NCBI RefSeq assembly: GCF_037038585.1
Contig: NC_092521.1
Span: 69,988,898 to 70,052,897 of the forward strand
DNA from: Patagioenas fasciata
Taxonomy: Eukaryota; Chordata; Aves; Columbiformes; Columbidae
Length of the DNA stretch: 64,000 bases
Reading direction: 5' to 3'
In this document: positions 35,201 to 48,058 of the stretch, one piece after another
How the letters are laid out: each line of letters opens with the position of its first letter
Position numbering within the stretch: the first letter of the stretch is position 1
The notes under the pieces: model-generated
What the model was told of the DNA's origin: nothing
Database searches by the model: none
The model's input: only the letters and a program-made list of their open reading frames with translations
Made by a program: the position numbers and the translations under genes

Positions 35201-38200
35201 TCCTGTGCAATGACAATTGGCCCCAAGCTGAACTCCACTGGATACAAAACTCCCCCAGACCCATTTTTGTCATGCATTAGAGTGAAAGGCCTTAGCCCAA
35301 AAGCCTGTGAGCTGCCTGGTGGGCTGGGGTCTGGTGACTACTGTGTGTTCCCCAGGGCGAGGAGCTCACAAGCAGCTGCATCTCCCAGGCAAGATGACAT
35401 TGGGATGAGCCTTCGTATGTCCTACCACAGAGTTATAAAATGGATGTGCGGACTCTTCCACATGTGGCAGGCAGAAACTCTGCCTTCATGTAGCATGGTG
35501 CTCCTGCAGCCCAGGTGGGATGGTGCCTGCAGAAACCACTGTTGCATGCAACACCCGAGTGCAGCTACTCCCAGAATGGAAAGGCCACAGGGAACAAAAG
35601 GGGATAAAATATTAATTTAAATTGTACATGATAAATTTTTAATATGGTGAGACTATTGAATTGAAGGCCAAAGCTACTTTCATTAGAAAATGGAATTACA
35701 GTATTTTGTGAAATGAAACTGAAGCAGGGATTTTGAAGAGCACGGTTCTGTGCTCTACTCCAGTGGCAATACTGTGAGTCACTCCTTTCAGTGAATAATA
35801 AGCCCCGTGTTCCACTCCTGGGTACTTTCACATAATTTACATTAATTTGTGAACGCAGCTCTCTTGTACAGGCTAAGCTGCTTATCAAGGTGACATACAG
35901 CCATTGTAACTTCACACAGAATCTGTGATAATTAGAATATTTTCTATTTTGTCTATTTTCATTGTGGGGAAGCTAAATATGGCAAATCAAGATAAAATAT
36001 TGACCCATATGTGAAAATAACTCTGATTCAGTTTGAAGAACAGGGCATTCTTCACACATGAAACACATGACATCATTTTTTTAAACAATGTTTTGAAGGC
36101 CTAAGGTTAATGTGAAGTCTGAATTTGTTCCTCCTGGCAAGAGTCTTATCAATGTAAAATATTTTTTCTCTCAAACTGTGAAGTATGTGTTGAAATAAAT
36201 AAGTAGTTTCACCTCTCCCACACTGCTTTAGGAAGGGAGAAAGCAGTAAGTTGAAAGGATTGATGTTCTAGTTGCAATTTTAGTATTATTATTATTAGGT
36301 TTTTTTTCTATTTGATTAGCTAGAACCATGCAAGTTGGACAGACAGATTAAATTAGAATATATCATTCCTATTGCATGCCAGCTGCAAGACAGAGATATT
36401 ATTTATTTCAGTCTTATAGGTAACATTGTTTAAAACATCTATCCCTAAAATAATCCAAACAAACAAAACCTAAAAAACAACCTGAAGATTTTTTGTTTGG
36501 CTTACACATCTGTATTCCAAAATCAGTTAAAAAGCTTTGATTATGAAGCCCTTACAGAAAACACCAAGGCACATACACTGACTTTGAAAACAAGAGGAAA
36601 GAACACTTAAATCACAGTCTGAATTTTCCGATACACAATGGTGTTTTTTTCCAAGCCCCAAAAGACAGTGTTTGGCCTTTTCTGTTATTAACAAGATCAG
36701 CAGGAACCTAATCTCCTAACTATACCTCGGTTTTCTTAAAAACTACAGAGAATAAATGGAGCATCCTGGAATTAACTCAGCTGGGAGCTGCACGGTAGCA
36801 ATGAACGGACGTGGGTGCAAACCTCCACAAGTAAGTCAGAGCAATAGTTCATGAAGTTTCCACAAACCTGTGGCTGTCAGGTGCGATAGTTCACTCTTTG
36901 TCTTATTCTGCACTGATGAGCTCCCTACTCTTTTTCATCTTCTAATCCGAACAAGAAATAATAATATGCAGAGTTATTTATGCATATGCCTGCTGTCTTA
37001 GAACCTGCCAAGCAAGTTGCTGCTGACATATTCCCTGCAAACAGCAGGTCCTTGGCAGCTGCCACCTTCTTCACCAAGTCCTGACCTACTTGCCCCCCTA
37101 AGGCAGCCTGCCCTTGGACAGCAGCAGCTGCTGAGCCAGAGGAGGTGACTGGAAATGCTGGGCCACAGACTGGGACTGTGTTTTTTACAGCTTTAAAATC
37201 TTGTGTTATTTTTTTATGTCAGTGAGAGTGGAGAGAGGGACATTCAAGACTGGCACCCAAACGCACTCAAGCTTGTCCTGTGGGTTCTTATTTATGCTTT
37301 ATGCTTTCTCAAGCTGCTATTCCATCATGTTTCATTTTCTCTAGTGCCTTCTGATGGGCTTTGCTCAGGGCCTTGGGCAGGCCATCTTGTTTTCTCATTT
37401 ATCATCAAGCTGTTTGTTGCAGTGGAGACTTTCACCTGCTTTGTCTCCACCAAGCCACTGTAGTTCTGAGCAGCACTAGCCGTGGTACTCCACATTCAAA
37501 ACAAACATATTTTTTTCTAAAGCTAGTCTTTTGCTTTACAGTCATTCAGGCTAAATAGTGTACTTGAATGCATGACACATCCAAAGGGCATGGAAATCTT
37601 TGAAAATGGAAAAAAATATCCAGTTTTCTTCTTAAACTACTGATTTATTTCAATTACAATTGGGACTTTGGCTCTGAAACACTACTATTATTGAATTGGT
37701 TCTCGCTACCTTTTAACTTCCTTTTCCTATTGCTTTAAAGTTCTTTTGCAACCAGCAGCAAGGTCAGACCTAAACTCCAGGGCAGCTGCTTGACTACATT
37801 ACAGACCCTCAGAGCTACCATCTGCCAAAGCCTCCTGGGTACCGATACCAAACCAAGCAGTCGACCTTTACAGCAGGAGTTGAAAGGCTTGTGGATCCAC
37901 TCTTGTGGATCTCTGCAGACTCCAGCAAATGCTTCATTATGTGTCTCTCATAGGCATAGTCCCTGCTCCTCTCCTCCACCTCTGCCTCCCAGACACGGCC
38001 TAAGAGCTGCCTGAGGACAAGGCTTGACTTAACCTCTCTCCAGGGAGTATCTGGGTTGCTGACTACCCAGAAAACCAGATAACTTCTGTCTCTTATGGAA
38101 GTCCCTGCCAGCAGCAAGTCCACAGCACACACAATGCTCTGTGCTTGTGTGTGCAGGGAGTACCTGACACCAAGGCACCCAAGAAAGTTTCACTGTTGCT

Positions 38201-41200
38201 GCTGGTGCCATTGGCTGCCAGGTAATAAAGGATCTTTGCTTAATTTTTTTCAGAAACATATGCGTAAAATTCCGATGTTTATTCTGTACCTTAATTTCTT
38301 TTCAGATTCAGGCAGTCAATATGAGGTTTATATTTATATCCCAGCTAGCAGGGGTTTTGTTTGTTGTTGCTATTAATTCTAATGGATTGGAAAGCGCTTT
38401 TGTGAAGGTCACTGTCTGAATGAGCAGTGTTGTTATTTATTTGTGCACACACATTTGCACACTGATCATGAAGAACAAGATGATTTCTGTCGAAGTTGGA
38501 AAAAGGTAGTATGGGTATCATTTGTTCAGGCAGAAAGCAACCTTGAAAGTGCCAGGGAAGAATGAAGTTGCCTCTCTTCATGAAGGATGGTGGGGAAATT
38601 CACTGTACTGAGCAAGAGTGAGCAGTATTTAGTGAATATTAATGGAGAGGAGGATAAATCTCTATTTCAAGGCCATATTCTGATTGCACACTACCTCTGC
38701 TTTCAAGGTATCATCCTCTACTACAAATAGTTAGCATATATATACTCCTTTTATAAAAACACATTCAGTATGACTGGTGTAAGGGTTTTATATCTAGGCA
38801 TATTTGTATGACTATTACAAACGTGTGTTCACTATTTATAGAATTCTGTGGGTGTGTACACGTATTATTGTATCTATGTGTATACTATATCATTAATAGT
38901 TTGTAAATTATTTGTATTGTAAACCCATCATACATAAGGTTGTAGTAGTTTACATATTAACAGATAAATTCTCACTGTTAGTAGAATAGATCTCCTGCCG
39001 ATGTAACAGTAAGGAGGTACTTAGAGTACAGCTACAGATTCAGGACATTTCATTATTTTGCATGTCTCTGTAGTTTGTCAAAACTTTTCTGAAGAATTTT
39101 TTTTCTCAAAAAGTACTGATTTAGCTAAGCTTAAAACTCTTGGTTGAATTGAAACAACTAGTCTTCATGCAGTTGAAGGGTTTGGGGTTTTTTTTTGACC
39201 TGGTGGATATGTGGGGGGTTTGATTTCCTATCGAATGACAGAATCATGTAACTTTGGGGTTCTAGCCCATTTATTTAATCAGAATGAAATTAATTTTTTA
39301 TTTGGTTCCATAGGGAATACCTATTTTTATGTTCTGGTTCTAACCCAGCAAACAGAACCTGGCAAAATCAGAATTTCCAGTGGTCTGAGAAGTTTCACTC
39401 ATCCTAATTCTCATACAGTGAGGTTTGATTTGATGAAAACCCAACAGATGTTTCCTTTGGTTTCTGTGGTTTTTGTATTCAGTGTTGTGGGTGCTGCATC
39501 ACCTTCAGTGTCCTTTGACATAAAATCAGTGCAGAATGTGACTGACTCAGGGGAGGAGTAGGGAAACCACCATGTCAGAGGGATGTGAGCAGCTCTTCAG
39601 GGTAGAGGAGAAGCAGGCCTGAAAAGATATGTCCAGAATTGCAAATAAATTGTCTGTACAGGATCAAAGTACCAGAATTCAGGAGTTCCTGCTTCTTCCT
39701 CTCTTTTCAGGCCCAAAGGCTGGGAGAGGTATTTTGGCAGCTATCCATGCAGGTAGGGGAAAGAGAAGCAATAGCTGGCAACTGGCTGCAGAGGGTCACT
39801 TGTAAGGCAGAAATATAGAAGTGCTTGCCTGGATTTTTTTATCCCCTCCTAATTAGGTGATTTGTGACTATATTCTTATCAGTGACCTTGTTAATGCATC
39901 TGTAACCATTCTCATTAACTTCTGAGTTATCCTTGGGGTTTGCCTAATGAGAGTACGCACTATCAGGACATCAGAAGCATTGCACACTAGCCCTCACTGG
40001 CAATATACTTTCCAGAGATAACAGTCTGTACGGAACTGGCTGGGGGAGGAGAAACAAGCTATGTCAAATACATGCATGGATACTGCATTTTTCCAGTACT
40101 CTAATTCATCAATAAACTCGAATTATGACAACTCAGGGTGTTTGTGCCCTCGATGCTGAAAAGGAGAACATCCTGGCACTGGCCAGAGTAACTGCGCAGG
40201 CAAGCAGGAGGTATGGGCTACAGCTGGAAGGTGGTCACTGTGCACTCCAAATGCTCTTATGGCAGTAACTATTTTAAGGCTTTTGTTTTGGTCTGTCCAT
40301 TATTTAGAAGTATCAGCTTTCAACAACAAAAAGAAAGACTCTAATTTCATTACAACAAATAACCAGAAAATAGGACACAGAGTATCATGAGCCATGAAGT
40401 ATTTATTTTGATTCCTTAAAGTGGAAAAGAAATTAGAATTCTACAGGCTATTTGATGAGACCGAGAAAGACCCAAGGGAAATTGAATCATAAATGAGAGA
40501 GAAAGTGATTCTTCTTCGATTTGATCTCTGTTGCAGTCCTCAGTGCTCATGCAAATTATGTGTAAAATCCTGCCAGATCAGAAAGGGTTCATCTTATACA
40601 AGTGCAAAAGATGCCGAAAGATACAGACTCCTGGTGAATCTCTGCATTACTCACGCAGAGCAAATTACATTCTTGCAGCCCAAACTAGGATTGAAATTTG
40701 CAGTGAACTGATCTACCATTGGTCTAAATTGTATCTTGTAGGCACAAGCCCCTCTTAGAACATGCAAATACTTTTAGCTTGGGTTTGGTGATACTTTAAT
40801 TTGACAACACTGCATTGAAGTGAACTCTTGATCATGTGCTTATGGAGTACTACAGCAACATACCCTCAGCTACACAATGTGCCATTTTTGGCTGTTGAGC
40901 TTGACTTGGATGTTTCTCACCAGCACTGCGTTACCTTGGTTCTCCACCATCTTCTCCAAGCCTTTCTTGTGGCCTTGCCTTGGGAAAGTAGGGAACAGTG
41001 ATGCCACCTCTATGATGGGAAGTCCACAGGCAGTGACAAGGTCACTGCTGGGTGCCAGACACATCGTCTTCTCCTAGGCACCATTCTTGAAATGTTAAAC
41101 TGTTTAACTTGTCACATCACTCACTATGCAGAGAGCACAGTGACCTTTCCATTAAGGATGGCTTTTGCTGTTTGTTTCAAAGTTGATAAAACTGCTATTC

Positions 41201-41537
41201 TCCATGAATCCTATTTTGGCAGTGTTACTAATATACCTTGGCCATTTCTACTCCATTGTGTTTATTGAACATGGCCTCTAATTGTATGAATCCTTCCTGG
41301 TGCCAAGTAGCAGACTTCTGTGCAGCTGGGGCACATGGGGACGGGGGAGCTCTTCTGTGTCAGGGGACAAGGTTAGAAGTGATGGCAAGGCAGTTCAGCC
41401 CTGAATGAATGAATGAATGTGTGCTTGATTGCTTCATCTGCTCCCAAGTTAATCCCAGCGTGGAGCAAAAGCAAGACCTGGAACAGGCACATGTAGCTGA
41501 AGGAAGCTCATTCGCAAGCTGAGGACTGCAGAGGGGT
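32241..41537. other. Unique non-coding DNA, no gene seen
   Basis: About 9.3 kb without recognisable exons. The longer frames (33422-33757, 35210-35620 and 35565-35915 on the other strand) show no family motifs and conflict with one another. T-rich tracts occur near 34039, 34250 and 34723. The patch at 37.8-38.2 kb is moderately GC-rich but CpG-poor. Confidence 0.5.
41402..41420. repeat. (GAAT)n short tetranucleotide repeat
   Basis: Four GAAT units in a row ending in GTGTG. Short microsatellite. Confidence 0.6.
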
Positions 41538-41626
41538 AAAAAAACCCCACACATGCACATACACACACAAACAAAAACCCAAACCAAAACACCAAAAAAA
41601 ACCCACCATACACACACACACACACA
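41538..41626 (+). repeat. A/C-rich tract ending in (AC)8
   Basis: Nearly 90 bases composed almost only of A and C on the + strand: CACA, CAAAA and CCAAA words ending in about eight AC dinucleotides at 41610-41626. The two frames on the opposite strand through it (V/C/F-rich) are artefacts. Confidence 0.85.
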
Positions 41627-41804
41627 AATTCTTCTCGGATATGTCTCTCATTTTCCCTCTGTTTCTCTATTTCCCTCCATGAGGAGCTTGACACTGGCAG
41701 CCATCAGTGGAAACATCACACCACAGCTTCGCCCAGAGCCCTGAAAGTGGACGAAATATCACTGTATGATTAGGTCTTTTCATTCTTACTTACAAATTGG
41801 CGTC

Positions 41805-41829
41805 TTTTTTTTTTTTTTTTTTTTTTTTT
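41805..41829. repeat. T25 homopolymer
   Basis: Twenty-five T residues on the + strand, the longest homopolymer in the window. If it were an A tail it would belong to a - strand element lying to its right, but no such body is recognisable there. Confidence 0.85.
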
Positions 41830-44800
41830 GCTTCGAGTAAGCTTCATGTTCAGTTTGTCCTAGAAGAGAGAGTTAAGGCTTGCATTATGCATACCTTAGC
41901 TGTATCCTTCTTCCTCTTTGTGTCAGTTTTGTCTCTTCATCATCAGATTTTCCGCACCCTTTCCAGAACCGAACTCTAAATATATTCTCATTGATGAGTC
42001 AAAAAAATTCTTTCTATAAATGCTGAGGCTATTCTCCCTCCATCCGTAGTGCCCAAACAGACATGTTCCAAGGGCTGGACTATTTTCCAAGCAATACATC
42101 CCCATTCAGGGACTGAGGGTTGCAGGAAGAAGCACTCTTACCCTGCCTTGCAGAAGTGGCTTGCCTTTAGACCTTGCATTTAGACCTTGGAGAGCAAGAA
42201 GGCAAACTCCACTAGCCGTTTTTGCCCCAACCCAGAGCACAGGGAGCAGGCAGAAAAAACAAATTACATCAGGTATGATTGAACAAAAAGCAGGACCACC
42301 CCATGCATCCTAGAGGTATAGTCGGTTCTTTATATATGCTCTTCATGTTCAGGGGTTAAGTGCAAGCCAAAGTGTAGCCAGCGAGTTTGGTGTTGACAGC
42401 TTAGTATGGAACCTCTAGATGGAAATCTGGAGAACGAAATGTATTGTAAGACTGTAGCAAATGCTAGTTATTAGTGTGTCAACTGTGTGACCATCATTCA
42501 TTCAGCTTCTCTGTTGTACTGAGCAGACAGTTTACAAGCTAAGATCCCCATGATGATGGTAGAAACTAGCTGTTTATTGAGACTTCACATGCAGAGAAGA
42601 AAGGAGGCCCAAAATGCTCCAGGACCCATATTCTGTGTCATGCTTAAATTGGATTTTGGTTGTTCTGTGTCTTTTACAACCTGGATTAGAGGTATTTGCA
42701 GCTGTAGATCTCCTCTGTTACAGTCTCTCTGTTCCTACCTTCCATGTGCTGTAGGGAAATGAGAAGGAGGAGGAATAGCAAAACTGCAGCAGCACTACGG
42801 AGCACAGCAATGTCAGTGTCTGCAAGCAGAGTGGGGCCGACACGCAGAGAGAGCAATTTTGCTGTGCTGAGCCAAGGGCTCGCTTCAGCTGAACAGATAT
42901 AAACTTTGCTTCCCAATGAGTGTCTTTACATTATGCTTCCACAGCACCTAAATAAGAGTACTCTTGTAGAACAATTAAAGCTAGGGTGGTTTATGACTTT
43001 CAGCGGGATCACACACAGTTTTTACTGAAAATGTGTCCTTTAGTTATGATCCTAAAACCAGCTGAATATGTGAGAAGAGACACATTGCTTTTTTAAAAAA
43101 AATGTATTGTGGAATTGATAAACAGAGGCACTTTGCCATCTTTCAGGTGAAATCTCATCACAAGAAGTGGAACACAGTACTTAGATAAATGGCTCAAATA
43201 AAGAATTGCAGTGATCTTGCCTGGGAGGTGCTAATAAGGATTCCCTACATTATTTCAAACTGTAAGGCTGATATAGGAACAGTATAATTCCATGGTGTCA
43301 GTACAATACTGAGTGCAGCCAAAAGAAGACCTGGAAATAGATATTGGTTTAAAGTGAGCAAGTACTAAAATAAGACTGCATTTGCTTTAGCAAGTGCAGC
43401 AGTAATGAAGCCAAGGGGGTTCTGCTTGCTTGATTTGTCCTACACATTTTTTTCTGCTGGGAAGGAACTTATAAGGGAGTTAGGGCCTACAATATTCTTG
43501 TGGTGGTTTTTAAAAAATACTGTTATTTGATAAAATAGCTAAGATATAGTTCTGCTCACATGCCCTCCTCTGTTCTTTGGGTAGACCTGTGTATGCCAGC
43601 CTAATTACATTTTATGGGAGCCATGATGCGTCTGTTTTTAACACTGCTCTCACCTAAACAGCTGTATTTGACCAATAGAAACAATATTGTTCAAGCTATT
43701 GCAAAGCAAAGCTTTGCTCATGCTATTAAATCTGGGGATCTTTCCATCCAACATGTAAAACTGGCATGTAATTTACCAAAAATACAAAATTCTCAAACCA
43801 TGCTTTCAAGGCCTATTAGGAATTATGAGGGCACAACATGCACATGGGATTTTTTTTCTAGCAATTGTCATTTTCTTCGTAAGAAAAAAGGATTCTACTT
43901 TTTCTAGATACATTAATTTTCTTATTTAAGGGACAAAAGATGTATTAGTGGTACTTCATTTCTTCACCCTTCTATCTTCTAAGAAAAACCCACTAGTAAT
44001 TAACTCTCAGCATTTTCTCCAAACCAATTGTGTTATGGAGTTTTTAATAGCTTTATCTTCTTTAGTTAATTTCCCATGATTTAGAAAATTCACAGTTTGA
44101 CAATGCCTTGGACTTTTTACAGCAGTCCTCATCAGAAGATCCCAGACCTCTTTAACAGCAAGCCTAAATACAACTTCACATTACCTTGAGTAAAGAAAGG
44201 GCAAGTAAGAAAAATTGTATTTTGGCTGAGATCAGGAAGCCAAAGGGTTTGTTCAGTTCTGTTTTGAAGACTTTGGCCCTTCTAGTCTACACACTCAGTG
44301 ACACTTTCACGAGTACTTTCTCTTCTTTCATGGCTCACATTGATGGTATTTTTCAACCTAGTCTGTCCATGTTCTGCACAGTGAGACAAACCAAGTTCTG
44401 GAGGGCTTCTAACATACACCTGTCTCTGCAGTGTGATTAGTCAGCCTTTAAGATTTTGAGTGAGAAGTAATGCAGGTCAGGCTGGTACTACACGGAGCTA
44501 CCAACTGGGCTTCCCATCTCCTGTAGTATGTGTTACAGAAGGGAGACACAGAAGTTTGGGTTTTTCTTCACATAGTTTACTAGTTTGGTAAATTAAATGG
44601 TTATGGAGAGTGGTAAACTAGCACATCTTAAGGAGATGTATTCACCCTAATCTGCCATAATAATTAGCAAAATGAGGGAATCAGATCAGAAGCAGGTGTG
44701 GATTCTCTGCACCTATTTGGTATAAATGCAAGAACTGAGAGTCCCTGAACCTTGAATCCAAGTCTCAGATCTGAGCTTGGGTCTCCCTTCTGATAGGATA

Positions 44801-47599
44801 TTGGTCTGACCAGAGAAGATCTGGAAACACCCCATACAAATGACAGTACGGGAAATTCCTCTCTTCTGAAGGACAGAGTCCTGCAGGCCACCAGCAGTTC
44901 TGCCTGGTCCCACCAGACACTGGGGAACATCCTTTAATGGGAAAGAAAAAAAGAAGCTGGGCAATGCCAGCTGACTGCAGCCTGGTTGTGGCAGCAGTGG
45001 CTCTTCTCACAGATTCATTGATAGAGTATTTGTACATGAAACTGAAGTCTTAAGCAATAACCCTAAAACTGAAACTGAGTTTTGAGGTAGAGACCACTGC
45101 AATGCATGACACAGAAGCCAAATCCAAGGTCAGCCTGTCTCCAATTACTAATGGCCTAATTCAGGTCCCAAAGAAGATAAATGGAAGACTTTCCCTGGTC
45201 TCCCAATTCCAGATCAAACCATTAATGAAAACAGTAAAATCAGAGTATATAGTAATATCTAGGGGTCCATGTTTTTGGGGCAAACCAGGAATAATCCTGA
45301 GGATGCCATGCTTCCTGTGGGAAGCCACTGTGTGTTGTTGAGTCAAGGCAGGCAGTTCTTCCAGCTCAGTGTCAAAAAAAGTAATGAAAGCTGACTTATT
45401 TGTCAGCTAACAGAAAACTCTGCTGGATATGAGACTCTAGTCTCTGTCTAGTTTCATGGCTGTACCCTCTTAATTAGCAGTATGTGCTGGATTAACGTTA
45501 TTGGAATTCAGAGAGGAATAGTTAATATGCTAATGTTGTTGGTAATAATCTACATAAAAGATTAATAACAAGCTTGGTGGTTTAGCCTGGCCAGAACAAT
45601 TTAAAAGCCTCAAAGAAGCAGTTCCTTCTCCTCAGGAAGAGATATCTCTTATATCAGTGCCACAACAAATGGCTCATTATTAGCACCAGCAATAAAACAA
45701 CAGAGGACATCAAATTATTAAAATTTCAGTAGAAGGGCAGCTGCATTTTGTTTTATAGCCATCAACATTGGAGAACTTATGCAAGAAAAGGAGAGGTAGC
45801 ACAGCACAAATGGCAGACAGTGTACAAATCGTGCAGGCAGGAGACAGTCTTCTCCTGCTTCTGCAAGGCTCACTGCTTGAAGGCCAGAGGGTGAGTGTCT
45901 GAAATCAGGCCTGGAGGTCATGCCTCCTCCGCATTGCCTACACAGGATGGACTTGGTCTGAATCAGGAGGAGCTGTCTCTGGAAGCAAGACCCTCTCTTC
46001 CATGTTGCACTGTCTGATTGCCACTCAAAGCCATAGCACCTTGTACCAAATGTTCACTTTCTTTAAACAGATGTTGGACTGCATGTTTTGGTGGGAACAA
46101 AGACTTTCTTTCTAGAATACTTTTCCTGTTACTGGAAGCCCAGATAAGGGTGGACACAACATACTGCTGGGTAAATGATGGAATTGCAAATGTCCAGAGG
46201 AAGTAGAAAGCAGAGCCATTCCAGAGGGACAGAGGAAACTCAAAAGACATAGAGTTTGACTTCTAAAATCTACGCTGAAGGAGGAAAACAGGTACACCTG
46301 TGAGCACAAGCTGGAGAGAAGGATGTAGCTGAAGGGAAAAAAAATCCAACAACATATGGATTAAGGAAGGTTGTGCTAAGAGCTCACCCAAGAGTAGAGA
46401 GATGTACAAGTTATAGCAAAAGAAAATGTGTTTCCCCACTATGAGTACTCATCTTGCAACATCCAACATAATGTATTTACCCCCTACTCAGAAAGGGAGA
46501 TGTTAAAAGCAGTGACAAACTGCTGCTGTTGAACAGTGGCTGTGCACTTCTCTGGAGGCAGATGAATACCTCCAACCTAGTTTTGTAAATCAAAATCATC
46601 CAGGCATAGTCTTGACTACATTTGCCCACATGTATCAGTGCTAATGCAGCCAAGCCTCTGACTTCCTTCAGTGTCATAGAGAGGTCAGGTCCCTAGGGAT
46701 AAGCTGTAGTAAGTGCAAATGAGACATGTTTGAAATCCCTAGAGAGAAAGCTTTGCATCCATGCAAACCTCTTTATAGCGATAGGTGTTGTTTTCCTACT
46801 CAATACAGATTTATATTAAAAATTTACATAACCAGATGCTGTAAATATAAATCAGCACATGAGTGCTCATTTAAGAAAAAATGAACCATTGCAGATATTC
46901 CGCTGGGAAAGCTTGAGTATATTTGTCAAGATCCCTAAAGCAAAAAAAAAATTCTTATCTACTTCATTTAAGAGGTAATAGATATTTGTTTTTGCTCTAG
47001 GAGGTGGAGGCACTAAATCAGAAGGGAGTTAGGAGGACTCCATCTTGCAGTACTTAAGGGGATTCTGCATATGTTGCACGTAATAAACTCAAATTCAGCA
47101 CTTTGTGGTGTTGTTTTCTGTTGTTTTCTGGCTGCATCCTGCCTTCACTGAGACATATGTACCTTTGCAAATGGCACTTTGGGTTCTGTGCCAGGGAACG
47201 GTAATGGTAATGACAGGTGTCACTGCAAAGACACAGTAAGGTTAAGCAAAAAGCAGATGATGAGATCCTAAAACCTTTTTAGGCTCAGCTGTGTAAATAA
47301 TGGTATAATGTTGCTGAATGGCTGTTTTGCATTATGGCTATTAATGACAATGAAGGTCAGCAAGGAAGAATAAGCTGATATTCTCCATACAATCTGTCCT
47401 AGAGATTGCTGCTTTGTTATAGCAATGCAATACAATGCCCTACCTCTTTTCACCTTACCGCTTTGTTAAATTGAGCTTCAGTGGTTGGAAACATTAAGCA
47501 AAACCAATTGCAGTGTGTATTGGGTGTAGGTGGCAAGGTGTTGACAGCAAGAGGGGGCCTGGGTCTATTACCTGATTAAAACCTTCTTAAAAGCACAGT
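41830..47599. other. Unique non-coding DNA, no gene seen
   Basis: About 5.8 kb of single-copy, AT-leaning DNA without recognisable exons, transposons or RNA genes. All frames are under 100 codons. Confidence 0.5.
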
Positions 47600-48058
47600 A
47601 AGAAGATGCCATGGGCTGCCCTGCACTGGACATAGCCAGTCCCAGCCACCTCTGCAATGGACCTACCACAGGACATGGCTGAGCCCATCAGCCATGGGTG
47701 GGCACACTGGGGACAGTGCAGCTCTTCGTGCTGCTTGTGGTGGGACATAAAAGAGTCAGGCACGAAGGAATGAAGTTGAGTCTGGGAAAAAATGGGGTTG
47801 TGGGTAGGGAGAAAGAGTAGTTTTCTTTTTTCATTTTTCTTTGTTTCTCATTACCGAAATCTATTTTAAGTGGCAATAAATTAAGCTGATTATCCTTAAG
47901 TCAAGTCTGCTTTGCTTGTGCTGGTAGCTGGTAAGCGATCTTGCTTTTATCTCAGCCCACAAGCTTTTTCATCCTATTTTCTCCCCCTGCTCCCTGTTGA
48001 GGAGGGAGAATGATAGAGTGGCTGGGTGGTCATCTGGCTGCTGGCCAAGGTTAACACA
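47600..48058 (+). mobile_element. Old LTR of an avian ERVL-like element (probable solo)
   Basis: The segment has the order of landmarks I associate with a common bird ERVL-type LTR. These are GAGCCCATCAGCCATGGGTGG near 47680-47700, a GGTGGGACATAAAAG TATA-like box near 47738-47753, and GGCAATAAATTAAGC carrying the polyadenylation signal at 47875-47880. A GTCAAGTCTG...GGTAGCTGGTAAG...CTCAGCCCACAAGCTTTTT U5 region follows, ending GGCCAAGGTTAACA at about 48056. No internal retroviral genes follow or precede it, so it appears to be a solo LTR. The 5' boundary is uncertain because no clear TG start or target duplication could be placed. The identification is from remembered wording, not a search. 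Confidence 0.6.

Noticed and set aside
41805..41829. Poly(A) tail of a retroposed gene copy on the - strand
   Set aside because: No gene-like or SINE-like body is recognisable next to the T25 run.
42476..42530. MIR-like wording (AACTGTGTGACC...)
   Set aside because: Only about a dozen bases resemble the MIR core and the surrounding sequence does not continue the match.
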